Source: DSOI01 sp041394885 (GTDB lineage Bacteria; Acidobacteriota; Terriglobia; Bryobacterales; Bryobacteraceae). Taken from it: a DNA stretch of 64,000 nucleotides. The position numbers and the translations under genes are program-made. Below the pieces are notes generated by a model. That model was not told the origin of the DNA, did not search any database, and saw nothing but the letters and a program-made list of their open reading frames with translations. Where the stretch lies: the NCBI GenBank assembly GCA_041394885.1, contig JAWKHI010000032.1, forward strand, positions 15,875 to 79,874, in the 5' to 3' direction. Below are positions 59,850 to 64,000 of the stretch, in pieces; position 1 is the first letter of the stretch, and each line of letters begins with the position of its first letter.

Positions 59850-61136
59850 ATGAAGATCGACGTACCGGATCTATCGCTGATCGTGCTGGTGGGCGCGTCC
59901 GGTTCAGGAAAGAGCACGTTTGCGAGGAAGCACTTCTTCGGCGCCGAAGTCTTGTCGGCGGACCAGTGCCGGGTCATGGTCGCCGACGACGCGTGCGATC
60001 CGGAGGCCTGGGAAGAGGCTCACCGCGCGCTTTTGTACCTGACCGAGCGGCGGCTGCAACGGGGGCTATTGACGGTAATCGACGCGCCGAATGTGAAGCT
60101 ACGGCATCGGCGTCCGCTGCTCGAGATCGCCAAACACCATCATGTGACGCCGGTGGCGATCGTGTTCCGGCTGCCGGCGGTCACCTGCCAGGAGCAGGCG
60201 GCGGCGAGCGAGCGTCCGGTGAGCCCGTGGCTGGTGGCCGATGAGTGCCAGCAGTTGGAGGAGTCCCTACCGAGCCTGGCGCGGGAGGGGTTCGGCCCGA
60301 ATATCTTCGAACTGAAAACGGCGGGCGAAGTGGCCGAGACGTGGGTGGACCGTCATCCGCTGCCCTGCGACCGGCGTGACGAACGAGGCCCGTTCGACAT
60401 CATCGGGGACATCCACGGGTGTTACGCGGAGTTGCGGGACCTGGTGGAGCAGTTGGGTTACGAAGTGACGACGTCGCCGCAAGAGGACCGCGATCCGCCA
60501 CGGCATACGATCGAGGCGCCCGAGGGCCGGCGGCTGGTGTTTCTGGGCGATCTGGTGGACCGGGGCCCGAATTCTCCGGAGGTTCTGCGCTTCGTGATCG
60601 ATGCGGTTCAGTCCGGGGTGGGCCTGGCGGTTCCGGGCAATCACGACGACCGGCTGCTGCGCTGGCTGCGCGGCCGGCGGATGGAGTTGAACCACGGGCT
60701 GCGGGAGACGACGCAGCAACTGGCCGACACGAGCAGCCAGTTCCGGTTGGAGGTGGAGGCTTTCCTCGACGGGCTGATCAGCCATCTGGTGCTGGATGGC
60801 GGAAGCCTGGTGGTGGCGCACGCGGGAATGAAACAGGAGTTGCAGGGGCGGACGTCTGGCGCGGTGAAGGGCTTCGCGCTCTATGGCGAGTCCACGGGGG
60901 AAGTAGACCAGTTCGGGTTGCCGGTGCGGTACCCGTGGGCGGAGCAGTATCAGGGCCGGGCAATGGTGGTGTACGGACACACGCCGGTGCGGGAACCGGA
61001 GTGGGTGAATCGCACGTTGAACGTGGACACCGGATGTGTGTTCGGGGGGAAGTTGACGGCGCTGCGGTATCCGGAACTGGAAACGGTGCCAGTGGCGGCG
61101 GGCAAGGTGTACGTCCATTCGCCACGTCCTCTCTGA
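59850..61136 (+). CDS. Pnkp-like polynucleotide kinase-phosphatase lacking the ligase domain
   Basis: The 428-residue protein aligns with the first two domains of bacterial Pnkp RNA-repair enzymes. The kinase domain (1-170) has the P-loop VGASGSGKST, SADQCRVMV, and IDAPNVKLRHRRPLLEIAKHH. The calcineurin-type phosphatase (about 180-425) has IIGDIHGCYAELRDLV, LGDLVDRGPN, PGNHDDRLLRWL, VVAHAGM and YGHTPV...NVDTGCVFGGKLTALRYPE. The protein stops right there, where Pnkp continues into its ~400-residue adenylyltransferase. The kinase lid, usually rich in Arg, reads QAAASERPVSPW, with fewer arginines. No hen1 gene is adjacent. Activity on RNA, DNA or nucleotides is open. Confidence 0.87.
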   Translation: MKIDVPDLSLIVLVGASGSGKSTFARKHFFGAEVLSADQCRVMVADDACDPEAWEEAHRALLYLTERRLQRGLLTVIDAPNVKLRHRRPLLEIAKHHHVTPVAIVFRLPAVTCQEQAAASERPVSPWLVADECQQLEESLPSLAREGFGPNIFELKTAGEVAETWVDRHPLPCDRRDERGPFDIIGDIHGCYAELRDLVEQLGYEVTTSPQEDRDPPRHTIEAPEGRRLVFLGDLVDRGPNSPEVLRFVIDAVQSGVGLAVPGNHDDRLLRWLRGRRMELNHGLRETTQQLADTSSQFRLEVEAFLDGLISHLVLDGGSLVVAHAGMKQELQGRTSGAVKGFALYGESTGEVDQFGLPVRYPWAEQYQGRAMVVYGHTPVREPEWVNRTLNVDTGCVFGGKLTALRYPELETVPVAAGKVYVHSPRPL

Positions 61137-61198
61137 GCGGACCGCATCTTTTTCTAAGTGGGGGCGACCGGGCGCCAGTGGGGCGCTATTCTAAACGT

Positions 61199-62785
61199 GT
61201 GAGGCTCGGCATCGATTTCGGCACCACGCGAATCGTGGTCGCGGCGGTGGATCGGGGCAATTATCCGATCATCTCGTTCGACACGCCATCGGGGGACCGC
61301 TTCGGCTGGTATCCAGCGCTCATCGCCAACATGGGCAACGACCGTTGCTACGGATGGGAGGCCTGGCAGGCGCAAGAGGATCCCGGCGCGGTGGTAATCC
61401 GGTCCATCAAGCGGTATCTGCAGGATGCGGGTCCACTGACGGAGGTGCAGGCCGGGGATCGCACCTACCCGATGATCGAGTTGCTGACGGGGCTCTGCCA
61501 GGCGCTGCGCAAGGCGCTGCAAAGCGGCTCGAGTCTGGTGCTGGCGCCGGGCGAGCCGATCGAGATCCATCTCGGCGTGCCGGCGAATGCGAACGGCAAC
61601 CAGCGATTTCTGACGGTGGAGGCGTTCCGGCGGGCCGGGTTCGCGGTGCTTGGATTGTTGAACGAACCCTCGGCGGCGAGTATCGAGTACGGGCACGCGG
61701 TGCGATCGAAGCAGATCGGGCGGCCCAAGGACGTGATCCTGGTTTACGATCTGGGCGGGGGCACCTTCGACGCTTCCGTGGTGGAACTCGACGACAACCG
61801 GCATGAGGTTGTCGCGAGCGAAGGCATCCCGTCGTTGGGCGGCGACGATTTCGACGAAGTGCTGGCGGAGCTTGCGTTGGACACGGCGGGCATCGCCCAG
61901 CAGCGGCGCGATGCGATGACCCAATCGGAGTGGTTCCGGCTGCTGGACGAGTGCCGGCTGCGCAAGGAGGCCGTTCATCCCAACACGCGGCGTATCGTGC
62001 TGGATCTGGAGACGGTAGCCGATGACTGGAGCGCGGTATCGATCCCGGTGAGCGAATTCTACGAGCGGTGCCAGCCGATGGTGGCGGAAACTCTGCACGC
62101 CACCGAAGACCTTCTGAACGGACGCGAGGATTCGATCGAGTCCGTATATGTGGCCGGGGGCGCCACGGAACTGCCGCTGGTGACGCGGATGCTTCGTGAG
62201 CGGTATGGGCGGAAGGTGCGGCGATCGGCGCATGCACAATCGTCCACGGCGATCGGGTTGGCGATTCAGTCCGACTCCCACGCTGGGTTCTCACTCCGAG
62301 AGCGGTTCACGCGGACGTTCGGCGTCTGGCGGGAGGCCGAAGCGGGGCACACGGTGGTGTTCGACCCGCTGTTTCTCAAGGGGACGCCATTGCCGAGCGA
62401 AGGGGGCCCGCCGCTGACGGTGGTGCGCCGTTACTATCCGGCGCACAATATCGGTCACTTCCGGTATCTGGAATGCAGCCATCTGTCGCCGGAGGGGAGG
62501 CCCACCGGCGAGATCACGCTGTGGGATGAGATCTTCTTTCCCTTCGACGCGGGGCAGCAATCGGTACAAGACCTGCGCGAGATGCCGGTGGTGCGGCAGG
62601 ATTGCGGGGGCCAGGAGATGGAGGAGCGCTATGAGTGCGACGCCGGCGGCGGGGTAACGGTCACGATCTCCAACCTGACGGGCGGATACCGGCGGGTATA
62701 TCCATTGGGCCGATGGTCTGTGTCGGCTCCGCCGATCGTTCCGGGCAAGAAGCGGACGCGGCGAAGCGCGGCGCGAAAGTCCTGA
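61199..62785 (+). CDS. Hsp70-family protein with divergent short C-terminus
   Basis: From GTG 61199 the protein has 528 residues. The actin-like ATPase shows phosphate-1 LGIDFGTTRIVVAAVD, phosphate-2 VYDLGGGTFDASVVEL, NEPSAASIEYG and adenosine motif VYVAGGATELPLV. From about 375 a short beta-rich part follows, unlike the DnaK substrate domain, ending in a basic tail (KKRTRRSAARKS). It starts 62 bp after the Pnkp-like gene. Longer in-frame extension to 60419 overlaps that gene and is glycine/arginine-rich shadow. Chaperone or regulatory role unknown. Confidence 0.88.
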   Translation: MRLGIDFGTTRIVVAAVDRGNYPIISFDTPSGDRFGWYPALIANMGNDRCYGWEAWQAQEDPGAVVIRSIKRYLQDAGPLTEVQAGDRTYPMIELLTGLCQALRKALQSGSSLVLAPGEPIEIHLGVPANANGNQRFLTVEAFRRAGFAVLGLLNEPSAASIEYGHAVRSKQIGRPKDVILVYDLGGGTFDASVVELDDNRHEVVASEGIPSLGGDDFDEVLAELALDTAGIAQQRRDAMTQSEWFRLLDECRLRKEAVHPNTRRIVLDLETVADDWSAVSIPVSEFYERCQPMVAETLHATEDLLNGREDSIESVYVAGGATELPLVTRMLRERYGRKVRRSAHAQSSTAIGLAIQSDSHAGFSLRERFTRTFGVWREAEAGHTVVFDPLFLKGTPLPSEGGPPLTVVRRYYPAHNIGHFRYLECSHLSPEGRPTGEITLWDEIFFPFDAGQQSVQDLREMPVVRQDCGGQEMEERYECDAGGGVTVTISNLTGGYRRVYPLGRWSVSAPPIVPGKKRTRRSAARKS

Positions 62786-62801
62786 AGCCGGCGGCCGCTC
62801 C

Positions 62802-63908
62802 ATGAAAGAAATCCTGAAGCCCTCACTGAACTGGTTTCTGGTCTGCGTCCCGGCGGCGGTGTGGCTGGAGCATGCAAGCCCGGATGCGCACATGACGATC
62901 TTCGCGGTGGCCTGCCTGTCTATCCTGCCGCTCGCGGGCTGGCTGGGGCGCGCCACCGAGCATCTGGCGACGCGGACCGGGGAGGGGATCGGGGGCCTGC
63001 TCAACGCAACGTTCGGAAACGCGGCGGAATTGATCATCGCGCTGATCGCGCTGCGGCAGGGAATGTTCGACGTGGTGAAGGCGTCACTGACGGGATCGAT
63101 CATCGGAAACATATTGCTGGTGATGGGTGCGGCTTTTCTGGCGGGCGGATTGAAGTTCAAGACGCAAAGTTTCAATCCGGCGGGCGCGCGCACGCAGGCA
63201 ACGATCCTGACGCTGGCGGTGATCGCAATGGTGGTGCCGGCGGCGTTTCACTATTTGGGCGGGAACGCGCATATGGCGAATCTGACGCTCGCGGAAGTGG
63301 ACCTGAGCCTGGAAATTTCGGTGGTCCTGCTGCTGATCTACGGGGCGAGCCTGGTGTTCTCCCTGCACACGCACAAGCAGTTGTTTTCAGGGTCCGGGCA
63401 TGGGGAAGCGGAAGACCATGGTCCGCCTTGGAGTGTGGCGCGGGCGCTCGGAACTTTGTTCGGCGCGACGGCGCTGATCGCCTGGATGAGCGAAATCCTG
63501 GTGGGCTCGGTGGAGCAGGCGGCGCACACGCTGGGGATGACGAGCGTGTTTGTGGGAGTGATTGTGGTGGCGATCATCGGCAACGCGGCGGAGCATTCGA
63601 CGGCAATCTTGGTGGCGATGAAGAACCGGATGGATTTGAGCCTCGGGATTGCCGTGGGCAGCAGCATCCAGGTGGCGCTGTTCGTGGCGCCGGTGCTGGT
63701 GGTGGCGAGCCATTTCATGGGCCCGCGCCCGATGGATCTGGTATTCACGCCGGCGGAGGTGATGGCGACTGGGTTAGCGGTGGCAATCGCGGGGCAAGTG
63801 TCGCGGGATGGGGAGTCAAACTGGTTCGAGGGCGTCCAGTTGCTGGGGGTCTATTTGATTTTGGGAATTCTGTTTTATTTTTTGCCGGATGGGTCCGCGC
63901 CCCGGTAG
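62802..63908 (+). CDS. cax: Calcium/proton antiporter, CaCA family
   Basis: The 368-residue membrane protein has about eleven helices and the two alpha-repeat motifs of cation/proton exchangers, LLNATFGNAAELIIALIALR and VVAIIGNAAEHSTAILVA, whose Glu residues bind the ion. An acidic-histidine loop (SGSGHGEAEDHG) lies between the halves. It expels Ca2+ in exchange for H+. It follows the Hsp70-like gene by 16 bp on the same strand. Confidence 0.93.
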   Translation: MKEILKPSLNWFLVCVPAAVWLEHASPDAHMTIFAVACLSILPLAGWLGRATEHLATRTGEGIGGLLNATFGNAAELIIALIALRQGMFDVVKASLTGSIIGNILLVMGAAFLAGGLKFKTQSFNPAGARTQATILTLAVIAMVVPAAFHYLGGNAHMANLTLAEVDLSLEISVVLLLIYGASLVFSLHTHKQLFSGSGHGEAEDHGPPWSVARALGTLFGATALIAWMSEILVGSVEQAAHTLGMTSVFVGVIVVAIIGNAAEHSTAILVAMKNRMDLSLGIAVGSSIQVALFVAPVLVVASHFMGPRPMDLVFTPAEVMATGLAVAIAGQVSRDGESNWFEGVQLLGVYLILGILFYFLPDGSAPR

Positions 63909-63957
63909 GGGTGCGAGATGCATGGGACCCTCCCCCCTTTACACTGAGACAAGACCC

Positions 63958-64000
63958 ATGAAAATCACCGCCGCCACGGGAGTGGCCCTCCTCGCTATAT
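63958..64000 (+). CDS. Start of a gene running off the right edge, probable signal peptide
   Basis: ATG 63958 opens MKITAATGVALLAI, the beginning of a signal peptide or membrane segment, 49 bp after the antiporter gene. Only 14 codons are visible, so the product cannot be named. Confidence 0.45.
   Translation, partial: MKITAATGVALLAI

Overview
The window is GC-rich, densely coded DNA that most likely comes from an Acidobacteriota chromosome of the Bryobacterales / Candidatus Solibacter type. This is an inference from protein families: very large Oar-like TonB-dependent receptors with an N-terminal carboxypeptidase-regulatory-like domain, secreted proteins with the C-terminal module seen in Solibacter-type genomes (TIGR03437-like), ASPIC/UnbV-FG-GAP proteins, a PQQ/cytochrome dehydrogenase, a Tat-exported Gfo/Idh/MocA oxidoreductase, and multihaem cytochromes. 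I see no phage, no plasmid backbone, no rRNA or tRNA gene and no CRISPR array.

Layout. 1-6.1 kb: 5'-part of a UPF0182 membrane protein gene (runs off the left edge), an Rpn-like protein with a 12-bp tandem repeat, and the pyrimidine cluster pyrR-pyrB-pyrC. 6.1-6.5 kb: a long intergenic region with a candidate sigma-54 promoter followed by a strong intrinsic terminator, a candidate small RNA gene. 6.5-15 kb: GH2 hydrolase, small secreted, zinc and membrane proteins, the nadA-moaA-PQQ dehydrogenase operon, and a frameshifted HEAT-repeat gene. 15-30.6 kb: ChrR-like cupin, coupled TPR and FG-GAP/UnbV genes, two tandem paralogous Oar-like receptors with different palindromic upstream sites, a GH114-type secreted protein, and a decahaem cytochrome / outer-membrane barrel / small membrane protein operon that resembles an extracellular electron conduit. 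30.6-47.3 kb: ADHFE1-type dehydrogenase, aminotransferase, ABC exporter, HDOD protein, rpsT, sulfatase, pgm, an operon of aldo/keto reductase, tetrahaem-FGE-like fusion and methyltransferase, an FAD oxidase, a Gfo/Idh/MocA oxidoreductase and an orphan LolD-type ATPase. 47.26-47.52 kb: a MITE-like element with long inverted repeats. 47.5-59.7 kb, all minus strand: frameshifted TonB receptor, rlmH, a frameshifted secreted protein, a UDP-sugar dehydrogenase, an arginine operon argC-argB-NAGS-dapF-like with a pair of ARG-box-like sites on argC, and a beta-propeller lipoprotein. 59.8-64 kb: a ligase-less Pnkp-like kinase/phosphatase, an Hsp70-like protein, a Ca2+/H+ antiporter and the start of one more gene.

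Three observations stand out. (1) The DapF homologue at the end of the arginine operon has serine at both catalytic cysteine positions and is translationally coupled to the N-acetylglutamate synthase gene. (2) G-versus-C strand bias reverses at about 47.3-47.5 kb irrespective of gene direction, exactly at the MITE-like element; this suggests an inversion breakpoint rather than an origin. (3) A candidate sigma-54-driven small RNA lies at 6.26-6.37 kb. Three gene models (14.55, 48.65 and 52.92 kb) are split by single-base-type frameshifts and could be pseudogenes or base-calling errors.
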